Virus record (IMG/VR): IMGVR_UViG_3300035701_000113
Span: 1-39,022 of that record
Strand: one strand, 5' to 3'
Source: a virus
Length of the DNA: 39,022 nucleotides
Below the pieces are notes generated by a model, which did not search any database, had not been told where the DNA came from, and saw only the letters and a program-made list of their open reading frames with translations. Every line of letters starts with the position of its first letter. Position 1 is the stretch's first letter. Positions 1 to 7,874 of this stretch are shown here, in pieces. Made by a program: the position numbers and the translations under genes.

Positions 1-260
1 AATCGCTGTACCTTCAGTACGGCATAGTCGACGACAGACTTGAAGAGCTGGGAGAAGACTATACATCAACTGAATACCAGGATCTCTATTCCAAACGGTC
101 TTCTCTATCGGAAAAAATGGCCGCACTCGGGATGATGGTTACCTATGACAGCACTGGCAGGATAAGCGGAGTAAACACCGAGCTGGTTGAGAACGAGCTG
201 AAACTGAGCGACGAGCAACTTGGCAAAGAATTCAAGTCTCTCGAGACATTCAAAAAGTGA
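1..260 (+). CDS. C-terminal part of an unrecognised protein (truncated by window edge)
   Basis: An open frame enters from the left edge (codons begin at base 3) and ends at TGA 258-260, giving 85 residues. The visible part is charged and helical (for example EKMAALGMMVTYDSTGR, then a run rich in Glu, Leu and Lys) with no motif I recognise. The next gene starts within seven bases, so the two are probably co-transcribed. It may be the last part of an immunity-operon gene whose start lies beyond the window, or, if the molecule is circular, a gene downstream of the repressor at the right edge. Confidence 0.6.
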   Translation, partial: SLYLQYGIVDDRLEELGEDYTSTEYQDLYSKRSSLSEKMAALGMMVTYDSTGRISGVNTELVENELKLSDEQLGKEFKSLETFKK

Positions 261-266
261 GCGGTG

Positions 267-776
267 ATGAAAAAAATATTGTCACTTGTCGTTATCTCCC
301 TCTGTATCATAGTCATCCTGACCGCCTGTTGGGGTAGTAACCCATCGACTGATGAGCCGACGCCAAGTCAGCCGCAGGAAGTCCCGGTCAGCACACCGAT
401 AAGGGTCGGTGATGCAGTCTGGACCGTTACGGGTGTCGAGAAATCCCCTGTCTTTGGCGGGAATTCCGAACCGCCCAATGGTATTTACGTCGCTGTCCAT
501 ATCGCCCTGCAGAACGCCTCGAAGGAAACACAAACCGCACCCGACCTAACTGTCATAGATTCGCAGGGTAACAAAACAACATCTGTCACGGGCAAATACG
601 TGGATGCTCCCGAAAGTTGGGGTCCGCAATTGCTCATGGAAGGCATGGGCGGCGGTGCAGTCATCAACGGATTCTACCTGTTTGATATATTGCCCGATGC
701 CACCGGACTTAAATTACTTGTAAAGGGATGGTCCTGGACGGAAAAGCAAGAAGGCTATATCAATCTCGGTATATAG
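267..776 (+). CDS. Lipoprotein, DUF4352-like
   Basis: About 169 residues with a classic lipoprotein signal: two Lys, a hydrophobic stretch, then the lipobox LTAC at roughly residues 19-22, followed by a Ser/Pro/Thr-rich linker. The mature domain carries a beta-rich pattern with PPNGIYVAVHIALQN, typical of DUF4352 (telokin-like) exported domains. ATG 267 is preferred; GTG 264 is in frame just upstream. The stop abuts the integrase ATG with no gap, so they are probably one transcript. Such surface lipoproteins in temperate-phage lysogeny modules are often suspected in superinfection exclusion, but that role is inference here. A host gene is the alternative. Confidence 0.75.
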   Translation: MKKILSLVVISLCIIVILTACWGSNPSTDEPTPSQPQEVPVSTPIRVGDAVWTVTGVEKSPVFGGNSEPPNGIYVAVHIALQNASKETQTAPDLTVIDSQGNKTTSVTGKYVDAPESWGPQLLMEGMGGGAVINGFYLFDILPDATGLKLLVKGWSWTEKQEGYINLGI

Positions 777-2168
777 ATGAAAACCGCCCTCGGCTACATC
801 CGCGTCTCCCGCGACCGCGAGGGCGACAAGCTCTCCCCCGGCCTACAGCGCCAGCGCATCACCGACTACTGCTCCGCCAAGGGCTGGCGCCTTGTCAAGG
901 TGCACGAGGACATAAACGTCCCCGGCGGCTCCTTCGACCGCCCCGGCTGGTCGTCCCTCATGGCCGAGGTCGAGCCGGGTGACATCATCGTCTGCAACGA
1001 GTTCACGCGCATTGGCAGACACCTCAGAGAGACACTTGCGAGCATCGAGGACTTGCGCGATCGCGGAGTAGAAATCGTATCTCTGGAAGGCGAATTCGAC
1101 ACCACTACCGCCGCCGGTAAACTCCAGTATCAGATCCTCCTAGTCCTTGCCGAGTTTGAGCGGAACCGTATGTCCGAGAGGTTGAGGCAGGCCCATGACC
1201 AGATAGCCCATGAAGGACTCTGGAAGGGCGGCGGCATCCCCCCGCTAGGCTATTCGTACACCCCAGGAACGGGGCGGCTCGAAGTCGAGTCCGAGGAAGC
1301 CGATACCGTCAGACTGATATATGACTTGCGAGACAAGGGCTGGAGCATCCGCGCGATAGTGCGGCACCTGGCCGACCAGGGCACACCCGGCAAGAAGGGG
1401 CGCATGAACTATACGTCCGTTCGCTCTACGCTCCGCAACCCAGCCTATGTTTCAAAGAGGTTTTATCAAGGTGCACTTCTACCGATGAATCATGAACCGA
1501 TAATTCCCGCCGAACAATGGGAACGAGTCCAAGCTCGCAACAGAAGTTCCGACCAGAAGGCTCGAAAGTATCTGCTATCAGGCTTCCTCGTTTGCGGAGA
1601 TTGCGGAGCTCGCATGGTTCACCAAAGCCAGGGACCGGGTCGGCGACAATACTATGCCTGTAAAAGATATGCAGAGTTCGGGACCGGGCGGAGATTGACG
1701 GTTGAAGAACACGTTGCCGATCAGTGGGTTATTGAAAAATTCTTCGCGCATATCGACCCTGTTAAACTCGAAGCGGCAGAGAAGAAAATCCAAGGGCGAC
1801 AGCCGAAGAAATTTGTCAAGGTGGAGAAACTTGAAGCCCGCCTCCAAAGGTCCGAAGCCGCCCTGGATCGCTTGGTGACGGATTATTACGATTCCGATAC
1901 GCCACCCATACCCCCGGAACAGTTCCGCAACCAGATAACAGAGCTTGTCCGGCGGCGCGATACACTTGTGGGCGAATTGCAGAAATTCAAGGATGCGCGG
2001 CTACTCGAAACACCGCCACCCATTGGGCTAGTGGAGACTTGGCCCCTCATGACGCTTGACGAACGGCGCGAATCCCTGCGGCTGTTCATCGAGAAGATAA
2101 CCGTGATGCCCGTTCGTTCGGGTAAGCGTATCGACCCTGCGCGCCTGAAAATCAAGTGGAGATTTTAG
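777..2168 (+). CDS. int: Large serine recombinase (phage integrase)
   Basis: 463 residues. The N-terminal resolvase domain (about 1-150) starts with GYIRVSRDREGD, where Ser11 is the catalytic nucleophile, and includes the LLVLAEFERNRMSERL helix. A recombinase domain follows (about 160-260, with YTSVRSTLRNPAY). Next is a zinc-ribbon segment with CGDC near 273-276 and one more Cys near 295; I do not see a clear fourth Cys ligand. A coiled-coil stretch lies at about 345-410. Length and order fit a serine integrase catalysing attP x attB recombination. It starts directly after the lipoprotein stop and converges on the late operon. A candidate RDF partner is encoded at 36967-37977. Confidence 0.95.
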   Translation: MKTALGYIRVSRDREGDKLSPGLQRQRITDYCSAKGWRLVKVHEDINVPGGSFDRPGWSSLMAEVEPGDIIVCNEFTRIGRHLRETLASIEDLRDRGVEIVSLEGEFDTTTAAGKLQYQILLVLAEFERNRMSERLRQAHDQIAHEGLWKGGGIPPLGYSYTPGTGRLEVESEEADTVRLIYDLRDKGWSIRAIVRHLADQGTPGKKGRMNYTSVRSTLRNPAYVSKRFYQGALLPMNHEPIIPAEQWERVQARNRSSDQKARKYLLSGFLVCGDCGARMVHQSQGPGRRQYYACKRYAEFGTGRRLTVEEHVADQWVIEKFFAHIDPVKLEAAEKKIQGRQPKKFVKVEKLEARLQRSEAALDRLVTDYYDSDTPPIPPEQFRNQITELVRRRDTLVGELQKFKDARLLETPPPIGLVETWPLMTLDERRESLRLFIEKITVMPVRSGKRIDPARLKIKWRF

Positions 2169-2245
2169 CTGTCTTTTAGAATTCGCGGTTGCGCCATGGG
2201 TTATGAAGGGATGCTTTTGCGGCAGGGGAACCGGAAAATCCGTAC
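2169..2245. other. Integrase/lysis junction, expected attP region
   Basis: This 77-bp stretch lies between the integrase stop and the late-operon terminator and holds no gene. In temperate phages such as TP901-1 the attachment site lies at this junction, and in a prophage host DNA would interrupt it. Here the phage lysis genes follow directly. I could not pick out a convincing pair of attP half-site inverted repeats by eye, so the location is inferred from gene order only. Confidence 0.35.
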
Positions 2246-2278
2246 AAAAAAAAGAGGCCCCCCACGTGGAGGGGCCTC
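2246..2278 (-). terminator. Rho-independent terminator, end of late operon
   Basis: On the - strand GAGGCCCC pairs perfectly with GGGGCCTC around a short loop, followed by eight T residues. It lies just after the holin gene and stops late transcription before it opposes the integrase. The + strand copy of the hairpin has no T-tract. Confidence 0.92.
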
Positions 2279-2296
2279 AAACATCCGCTCTGGCAA

Positions 2297-2587
2297 TCAC
2301 TCAGGCACAACGGTCGTCTTACCGTCTATCCACTCGACCAGTTTGCTGTCGCGCCAATACGCCTGATATGCGACTTGCGCTGCCGAGAATATTATCGCTA
2401 CTGACACAATGATGGCCTGACCCGTCAGTTGACCTGTCGCGTAGGCCGTCAGGACTCCCGCACCGGCGCAGGCCGCCAGGGCGATAAGCAGGTTGACCTG
2501 CCGCGGCAGTCCCGCCTGTTTCAGCACGCTGACCAGCAGGGGCATGAGTATCCCCACGATCAGCGCCGCCGCCTCAACCTTTCCCAT
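2297..2587 (-). CDS. Holin-like small membrane protein
   Basis: 96 residues with hydrophobic segments at about 6-25, 33-53 and 57-75 and a charged C-terminus. The first two flank a basic turn (KQAGLPRQ). A strong ribosome site, AGGGAGG, precedes the ATG. It is the last late gene, in the same operon as the endolysin, which is the usual place for a holin: it would permeabilise the membrane and let the endolysin reach the cell wall. Assigned from topology and position, not from a specific family motif. Confidence 0.7.
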   Translation of the reverse strand: MGKVEAAALIVGILMPLLVSVLKQAGLPRQVNLLIALAACAGAGVLTAYATGQLTGQAIIVSVAIIFSAAQVAYQAYWRDSKLVEWIDGKTTVVPE

Positions 2588-2599
2588 GTCTGCCTCCCT

Positions 2600-2767
2600 T
2601 CAATATCTTCTGACCTCGTTGACCGCGCGCTCGAAATACTCTTTGCACCTCGCGAGATTCCTTCTCACGCGGGGATTGATTATCTGCTCCCTGTCGAGAA
2701 ACTCCAGAAAGCGGAATATGCCCGTCTCGACGACCTGGATTAACTCTTTGAGCTCGGCAGCCTTCAC
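2600..2767 (-). CDS. Small helical protein between endolysin and holin
   Basis: 55 residues from a GTG start (an alternative GTG lies at 2776). The sequence is almost wholly amphipathic helix (KAAELKELIQVVETG ... EYFERAVNEVRRY) with no membrane segment. It sits tightly between the endolysin stop and the holin ribosome site. Function unknown. It could modulate lysis, but nothing in the sequence shows that. Confidence 0.6.
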   Translation of the reverse strand: MKAAELKELIQVVETGIFRFLEFLDREQIINPRVRRNLARCKEYFERAVNEVRRY

Positions 2768-2779
2768 GAAATACACTTC

Positions 2780-3595
2780 CTATTTCGGAACCTCCCGCAG
2801 CGAGAACTTGCAGGGCGACTCCGCAGTCGCTATCAGCTTGACGCTGCCCTTGACATTCTTGAACCTCTCCTGCCTGAGGATGTCCTGAAGGTTGTGGGAC
2901 TTGATAAACTTGCCATCCTTGCCCGGTACGTCCTGAGGCTCCGTCGTGGCGTCTCCCCCGTCATGGCCTATCAGGCGGAATCGCACGTTGACGGCCTTGC
3001 CGGAACTAGCATCTGTAAGGATGTAGTACTCACATTTGTCCCTCCAGCAGTCCGGAAAGATGAAGGAACTATCGTCCACCTGATAAGGCTCACCCGAATA
3101 AAGAAACATCTCATCCTCCTTTGGTTTGTCCGACACCTCCGCGTACTTTGGCAGGATAAACCAGTGTGAACCGCCACCGGGTTTTCGGGTGACGCGCATC
3201 ACCTGATTATTGTGATTCCCCTCGATATTCACCCAACTGCCATCAGCGTTCACGGACTCGACAATGCCGACATGGTCGGTAAAGTCGGGTTTCCCGTCGA
3301 AGTCCATGACGTCGATAGCACCCGGCACAGGGCCGGGGACCATCAGGCCGTGCTGTTTTCCCATCGTCCTGAAGTCACCGCTATATCCCGACGGGTGATT
3401 ATAGATAAGTGCTGCACCACCCCCGGTATGATAGAACTCATAGGATACGGTCCATGAACACCATGCATCACCTGATGAATACCCGTACTGGGTCGCCCAA
3501 TCTGTTATCGGGTGGGCGATGTTTGAGCCATCCGGGGTTTCATGTATCCCGATGAGGCTCCGTGCTACATCCAATACGTTTTGAATCGTAGTCAT
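2780..3595 (-). CDS. CHAP-domain endolysin
   Basis: 271 residues. The N-terminal CHAP amidase/peptidase domain (about 1-150) shows the catalytic Cys46 in DAWCSWTVSYEF, His108 in TDHVGIVES, and the Glu/Asn pair in NIEGNHNN. The C-terminal part (about 165-271) is beta-rich with several Cys (DCWRDKCEYY) and probably binds the cell wall, though I do not recognise the family. No signal peptide is visible, so export would need the holin. It follows a terminator-like hairpin and precedes the small helical gene and holin. Confidence 0.87.
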   Translation of the reverse strand: MTTIQNVLDVARSLIGIHETPDGSNIAHPITDWATQYGYSSGDAWCSWTVSYEFYHTGGGAALIYNHPSGYSGDFRTMGKQHGLMVPGPVPGAIDVMDFDGKPDFTDHVGIVESVNADGSWVNIEGNHNNQVMRVTRKPGGGSHWFILPKYAEVSDKPKEDEMFLYSGEPYQVDDSSFIFPDCWRDKCEYYILTDASSGKAVNVRFRLIGHDGGDATTEPQDVPGKDGKFIKSHNLQDILRQERFKNVKGSVKLIATAESPCKFSLREVPK

Positions 3596-3609
3596 AATTT
3601 CTCCAACTT

Positions 3610-3632
3610 AAAAAGCCGCCCGTGAAGGCAGC
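3610..3632 (-). terminator. Weak terminator or attenuator upstream of endolysin
   Basis: On the - strand GCTGCC pairs with GGCGGC (one G-T wobble) around a short loop, then TTTTT. It lies between the coiled-coil membrane gene and the endolysin, inside the late operon, so it would attenuate rather than end transcription. Confidence 0.6.
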
Positions 3633-3649
3633 ATGGTTGACTTTCTTTC

Positions 3650-3949
3650 TCAATGGCGGGCAAGCAGGTATGTGAGGATAATCCCGCCGCCGCTCACAAG
3701 CAGCATCCCGAGCATCCCGGCCACCCACCAGGCGAAGGAGACGGAGCGCCTGTTGACCTTCTCGTTGATGTCAGCGTGCGCCTCGCCATGTTTCTCGCAC
3801 CACCCCTCGCGCTTCTCGGCCTCCTGTTCTAACAATGTGGCGAACTGCGAGTTCTGCTCGCGGATAATCTTGTTGGTCTCGTTCACCCTCGCCTCCAGCC
3901 GGACCAGGGAGCTATTCAATTCTGTCCGGGTCACGTATCGGCCCATCAT
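3650..3949 (-). CDS. Coiled-coil protein with C-terminal membrane anchor (lysis-accessory type)
   Basis: 99 residues from ATG 3949, which overlaps the previous stop in an ATGA. The N-terminal two thirds is a long charged helix (RTELNSSLVRLEARVNETNK); residues about 70-95 form one membrane segment (VAGMLGMLLVSGGGIILTYL). This layout resembles XhlA/hemolysin-type proteins that accompany holins in Gram-positive phages. Position next to the endolysin supports a lysis role. No diagnostic motif was found. Confidence 0.65.
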   Translation of the reverse strand: MMGRYVTRTELNSSLVRLEARVNETNKIIREQNSQFATLLEQEAEKREGWCEKHGEAHADINEKVNRRSVSFAWWVAGMLGMLLVSGGGIILTYLLARH

Positions 3950-4359
3950 GCCCTCGCCTTGTCTATCTTCAAACATCTTTGAGCAGTACTAATATTGGCC
4001 CCCACGTTGGTATGCGCGTACAAGTCATATGTATATGTTCCAGCCGGTACGTCTTCATCAATCCATGCTAGCATCCCAGCGCAACCTAATACCCCAGACT
4101 GACCGCCCATCCATCCAGTGACCAATTCCACGGTATCTCTGCGTATGTGGAAATCCCCGAATCCCATGTAAGCACCACTGCTGAATGCTGAACAATTTGC
4201 TTGTATCGCAACATGGCTTGTTTCGGTGAGTGTTACTGTGACAGAAGCTAGGACCGTACCCGCACCTATCGTTTGCCAACCAGGCTGAAAATCAAATCCT
4301 GCCGGCTGCCACACCGCGAGGGGTGGTTTGTCCAGTCCTCGGTCACTCTCCTTGAACAT
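3946..4359 (-). CDS. Small beta-rich virion protein, possible fibre accessory
   Basis: 137 residues with alternating hydrophobic strands (TVLASVTVTLTETSHVAIQA, then TYTYDLYAHTNVG). The pattern resembles jelly-roll or C1q-like domains found in phage fibre and baseplate accessory proteins. Its start shares a base with the stop of the preceding gene. It lies in the tail-tip to lysis transition of the late operon. Exact family not recognised. Confidence 0.55.
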   Translation of the reverse strand: MFKESDRGLDKPPLAVWQPAGFDFQPGWQTIGAGTVLASVTVTLTETSHVAIQANCSAFSSGAYMGFGDFHIRRDTVELVTGWMGGQSGVLGCAGMLAWIDEDVPAGTYTYDLYAHTNVGANISTAQRCLKIDKARA

Positions 4360-4721
4360 CAGCCCACCACGAAAGTGAATCTGCCTGTCTTGTTGGCGCC
4401 GCCGTTGGTGATGGCGATCTTTATGCTCTCCTTTGCCAGGAAGTAGCAGGTGGGCACATACCCCATCCCGGCGGAGTACAGGAGCACGGTACCCGCCGAG
4501 TCGTGCTGCTGGACTCCCGGGCAGATGCGCGTAGACGCGGTGACGTTTTCCTTCGTGAAGAGGTTCTGCCCCGTTGTCGTGGCCGTTATCGCAATGTCCA
4601 CGGTGTTCTCGTAGTCGACCTTCTCATAGGCGATGGCCTTGAGTGGGCCCTTCAGTGTGCTTGTGTAGACCGTGACGCTGCCGTCCGGGCCGGTCTTGAC
4701 GGTAAGTGTTTGACTTTCCAT
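4359..4721 (-). CDS. Small beta-sandwich late protein
   Basis: 120 residues from ATG 4721, chosen because AGGAGGCGAGGA precedes it; an in-frame upstream extension to 4769 is Arg-rich and unlike a protein N-terminus. Strands such as IAYEKVDYENTVDIAITATT and SIKIAITNGGANKTGRFTFV suggest an all-beta domain. It belongs to the tail-fibre end of the late operon. Function unknown; likely a virion component. Confidence 0.6.
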   Translation of the reverse strand: MESQTLTVKTGPDGSVTVYTSTLKGPLKAIAYEKVDYENTVDIAITATTTGQNLFTKENVTASTRICPGVQQHDSAGTVLLYSAGMGYVPTCYFLAKESIKIAITNGGANKTGRFTFVVG

Positions 4722-4731
4722 TCCTCGCCTC

Positions 4732-4914
4732 CTATTCCTTGTCCTCCGTTTTTTCCCCATCGGTCCCAAGTTCCTGCAGGACCCTCTCCAGACCGATGAT
4801 GCTGTTCACAAGTTGCTGCGCCCGCTGTTGGAGTATCTGCATTTCATTTTTGATGGAGTCAAGTTCTCGATTAGTCGCAGCCAGCTCTTCCTGATATTCC
4901 TCACGTGTCCTCAC
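4732..4914 (-). CDS. Short coiled-coil protein
   Basis: 60 residues, almost entirely one heptad-patterned helix (EELAATNRELDSIKNEMQIL, then QQRAQQLVNSIIGLE), ending in an acidic tail. Its ATG overlaps the stop of the preceding gene (ATGA). It could be a trimerising or chaperone element for the adjacent fibre proteins; that is inference. Confidence 0.62.
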   Translation of the reverse strand: MRTREEYQEELAATNRELDSIKNEMQILQQRAQQLVNSIIGLERVLQELGTDGEKTEDKE

Positions 4915-5174
4915 TTTGCCACCTTCTCGGTAACCGATGTGTCGGGATCAACAGACTTTGCCGCCCGCTGTTGCTCGTACATTTGCACCGCGTCGACGAT
5001 GAATCGATTGAGCTTTTCGGGCACCCATTCCTCCGGTCTGAACTCCGGTTCTGTCTCCCCGAGCTTCCCCGTGTCGCCCTCGAGGATGGCGACCGTGGGG
5101 ATGGGGTACAGGGCGCAGATGGCCTCTATCACCCTGGCCTCCTGGTCCTCGGGTATCTTTAGGGTTATCTCCAT
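4911..5174 (-). CDS. Small acidic protein next to tail fibre
   Basis: 87 residues, beginning EITLKIPEDQEARVIEAICA. It has a strand followed by a helix, an acidic middle and a helix with QMYEQQRAAKS. Tight spacing and overlap with neighbours on both sides mark it as a real late-operon gene. I do not recognise a family. It may be a fibre assembly protein. Confidence 0.6.
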   Translation of the reverse strand: MEITLKIPEDQEARVIEAICALYPIPTVAILEGDTGKLGETEPEFRPEEWVPEKLNRFIVDAVQMYEQQRAAKSVDPDTSVTEKVAK

Positions 5175-5182
5175 TCTGCCTC

Positions 5183-6424
5183 CTATGTGCTCGCCAGCAG
5201 TTTGTAGGTTGTGCCGTCAATCTTGATCGTGACGATTCCAGTCGCCGCAATCGCCCCGGCAGAATATGCACCCATGTCCCAGTACTTGTTTAGGACCGTC
5301 GCGATGGTCCCGCCAAACTTCGTGCCCTTGGCGTTCGGGTCGAATTGCCCGTGAGTACCGTCGTAACTCATGCCATACGCTGCCGTCTTGCCTGCGCCAA
5401 GCCAAATCTTTTTACTGTCAACGGGCAGGAAGACCTCCTGCCCACTGGTAGGCTGAAGCAACAATTCCCCCGTCGTATCGATCGCGGTCGCGTGGGTGGA
5501 GTCGTCGAAGTAGACGTGGAAATTGTTTCCATCTGTCGGATATCCCGAGTCTAGCAAGTAAAACTCTGCGGGTATTGCCCCGCCGGGAAAACCTACTATG
5601 TAGAGGCCGTTCATTAAAGCGAACTTGCCGTCGAAGGCCGGATTGCCCTGAGCCACCATGCTGATTCGGGGTATCCAGACACCAAACATGGTATTAACAT
5701 TCCACGAGGCGAAGGTTAATGCCGGGTTATAGATTAAGCCGGCCCCGCTCTCTATCTGCCAGCGGGTCAGCGTGCCGTCCGAGAACTGCTTGCTGTCGCA
5801 TCCCAGCGCGCCGCCGAGACCACCAGCTCCGTACTTCGTGGCCTTCGTGTCGGCCCACCTGAAATCACCCGTTAGCTCCGCGCCGGCCAGTTTTGCATAT
5901 CGGAGGTCACCGCGGACATCATTGTGGTATTGAGTGTGGTCGTCGTCGGCCAGCCCCGCGAGGCCGCCGTGGTCTATCTGCGCCCCGTCACCGCCCACAT
6001 GGTCGTGCGCATCGCCTCCGGTGACGTGCGCACCAGCAAGGGTGCCATGCCATGTCAGCGCCCGCCCGTCGGTATGGTATTGTAGGTGGTCATCATCACC
6101 AAGACCAGTAAGTAGACCATGATCGCCTACTCCGGCATCCCCAAAGTACGGGTCGGCTCCATGACCGCCTGAGAGGAGCGCCTGCCCCGCTACTCCATGG
6201 TGAAGGTTCAGCCAGTCGGTAAGACCGCGGAACGGGATGTCGCCTCTCTCAAGGTCGGTAAGGGTCACGTCCAGCAGGTCGCCGAGGTTGACTATCGGAC
6301 CAGGAGGTCCCTGCTCGCCCGCGTACTCGACTACGACCCGGTTGCCCTCCTGGACGACGACCTCTATCCCGTCGTCAAGCACCGTTACGTCTGGTCCGTT
6401 TTCCTCGACGATGATCTCTGTCAT
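5183..6424 (-). CDS. Tail fibre protein with His-rich HxH-type repeats
   Basis: 413 residues. The N-terminus contains a short collagen-like GEQGPPGP turn. From about 85 to 175 there are two copies of a repeat, DHGLLTGLGDDDHLQYH and DHGGLAGLADDDHTQYH, typical of trimeric phage fibre shafts in which His pairs bind metal along the axis. A beta-rich C-terminal half probably forms the receptor-binding head. It overlaps the neighbouring baseplate gene by four bases. No peptidase-type intramolecular chaperone domain is evident at the C-terminus. Confidence 0.8.
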   Translation of the reverse strand: MTEIIVEENGPDVTVLDDGIEVVVQEGNRVVVEYAGEQGPPGPIVNLGDLLDVTLTDLERGDIPFRGLTDWLNLHHGVAGQALLSGGHGADPYFGDAGVGDHGLLTGLGDDDHLQYHTDGRALTWHGTLAGAHVTGGDAHDHVGGDGAQIDHGGLAGLADDDHTQYHNDVRGDLRYAKLAGAELTGDFRWADTKATKYGAGGLGGALGCDSKQFSDGTLTRWQIESGAGLIYNPALTFASWNVNTMFGVWIPRISMVAQGNPAFDGKFALMNGLYIVGFPGGAIPAEFYLLDSGYPTDGNNFHVYFDDSTHATAIDTTGELLLQPTSGQEVFLPVDSKKIWLGAGKTAAYGMSYDGTHGQFDPNAKGTKFGGTIATVLNKYWDMGAYSAGAIAATGIVTIKIDGTTYKLLAST

Positions 6425-6756
6425 GCGACCTCGTCCTTCAACAGATAGTCCTCGCCCACGAACCAGGTTTCCTTGAACCCGTCCGCGTAGGTCACCCTGA
6501 ACAGAAACAGGTGCGAGGTCTCGGACGCGAGCGCCTCCATGAGGGTAGCCGACACGATGACCGTGGCGATGTTGTTTCCGGCGTTGAGGGTTATGGTCAC
6601 GCCCGGCGTCGACTGGTCGTAGGTGGCGATCTTGAACTCCAGGGTCGCGCCAGCAAGGACGACCTTATTACCGTCGTCGCCGATCTTGTATGTGACGACC
6701 TTGAACGAGTCGCCGTGGTATCTGTCCCATCTGAAGTCAGGCGGCTTCTGTGGCAT
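6421..6756 (-). CDS. Baseplate-associated Ig-like protein (BppU-N-like)
   Basis: 111 residues with the pattern of an upper-baseplate N-terminal domain: a receptor-like opening (FRWDRYHGDSFKVVTYKI), strands, a variable loop around STPGVTITLNAGN, and a closing ALASETSHLFLFRVTYADG. Phage proteins of this type link fibres to the tail tip. Its stop overlaps the fibre start (ATGA). Assignment rests on fold pattern and position. Confidence 0.6.
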   Translation of the reverse strand: MPQKPPDFRWDRYHGDSFKVVTYKIGDDGNKVVLAGATLEFKIATYDQSTPGVTITLNAGNNIATVIVSATLMEALASETSHLFLFRVTYADGFKETWFVGEDYLLKDEVA

Positions 6757-6770
6757 CTTCGTCCCCCGTC

Positions 6771-7874
6771 CTAGTATTGCGGCGGCGTATTCGCCTCTAT
6801 CCTCGCGAGCATCTTCTCCATCATGAGTCCCATGGTCCCCGGCGCTATCGTCAGGTCGATGTCGCCCACTCTGGTGACCTCGCAGTCGGTCTCGAATATC
6901 GGGAACGTGGAGAGCTCGTTGATTATCCTCTGGTCGTAGCGGCCCGGCTTCGTGGGGTACATGTTCTTGATGAACACCACGCTCCCCGCGCGAACGTCCT
7001 CCTTCGGGACCTCCTTGCCCGTAAGAGTGCTCGTTATGCGCTGGACCTTGAATGAGGTCTTTGGCCGCATCCTCTTCCGCTCGTTGAGAAACACGGTCGC
7101 CATCTGCTCGGCCTGCGATTGGTCCATCTTCCCCTGGTTCGCGAGGGTTCCGTCCCGCCTCCGGTAGAGCTCCGCGGACTCAGTGTCGGGTCCGCCCGCC
7201 GGCCAGCTGAAGTAGTCGTAGAGGCTTCCATTCGGGGTGTAGGAGACGCGCAGGTAATTGACGATCTCCTCGATCGAGTAATTGAGGGAGAACTTCGCGT
7301 CCTCCACCGTGACCTCGTATTCGGCCTCCTCCCCGAACGGGTGAAAGTGGAACTTGCGGTCTTCCCACACGCCGTAGAACCAGCCATTGGCCTTGTTTAT
7401 CTTGTCAAGCGTCTCGGCGAAGTAGCTCTGCGGGAACAGGTCGATGCCAAACGGGAACTCGTAGTCGTCGGTGTCTATCCTGCCCGCCTCGTAATCGAGG
7501 TCCGTGTCGGTGAGCATGTTCGCGAGCATCCAGGTCGAGCCCTTCGTCGTATCGCCAAAGGTAGCAAGAGACAAGCGCGTTGCGAGCCTGTAACCGGTGC
7601 CGTCACACTCGACCGGCATCTCGAAGCCCTCCTCTACCTCGACGCCGGGATTGGTTATCTCACCCTCCCACTTGGCGCGTCTTCCCCCGATTATCTTCAC
7701 CCTGTTTGTGGGCCGCAGGTCCGGCCAGTACTGCCTCGGCGAGCGCTTGAGTTTGAACGAGCAGGTCGAGAATCCGACGCCCAGCATCGTCCCGAACTTC
7801 AGCCCCTCGACCTCATCTGAAATCGAGGGGAACTTTTTGGTCTCGTCCTGGTTCCATATCTCCAGGCTAAGCAT
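6771..7874 (-). CDS. Tail-tip/baseplate hub protein (Gp37/gp27-like)
   Basis: 367 residues. Pattern and place fit the hub proteins that follow the distal tail protein in siphoviruses of Gram-positives: an early beta domain (FSTCSFKLKRSPRQYWPDLR), a central part with repeated strands and a helix around YFAETLDKINKANG, and a later repeat domain with TSFKVQRITSTLTG. No Zn-peptidase motif is visible, so a lytic role is not supported. It overlaps the end of the long distal tail protein. Confidence 0.68.
   Translation of the reverse strand: MLSLEIWNQDETKKFPSISDEVEGLKFGTMLGVGFSTCSFKLKRSPRQYWPDLRPTNRVKIIGGRRAKWEGEITNPGVEVEEGFEMPVECDGTGYRLATRLSLATFGDTTKGSTWMLANMLTDTDLDYEAGRIDTDDYEFPFGIDLFPQSYFAETLDKINKANGWFYGVWEDRKFHFHPFGEEAEYEVTVEDAKFSLNYSIEEIVNYLRVSYTPNGSLYDYFSWPAGGPDTESAELYRRRDGTLANQGKMDQSQAEQMATVFLNERKRMRPKTSFKVQRITSTLTGKEVPKEDVRAGSVVFIKNMYPTKPGRYDQRIINELSTFPIFETDCEVTRVGDIDLTIAPGTMGLMMEKMLARIEANTPPQY

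Noticed and set aside
2169-2245. Specific attP core and half-sites
   Set aside because: Only short imperfect matches were seen (for example two CTTTT-type repeats); not enough to name a core dinucleotide.
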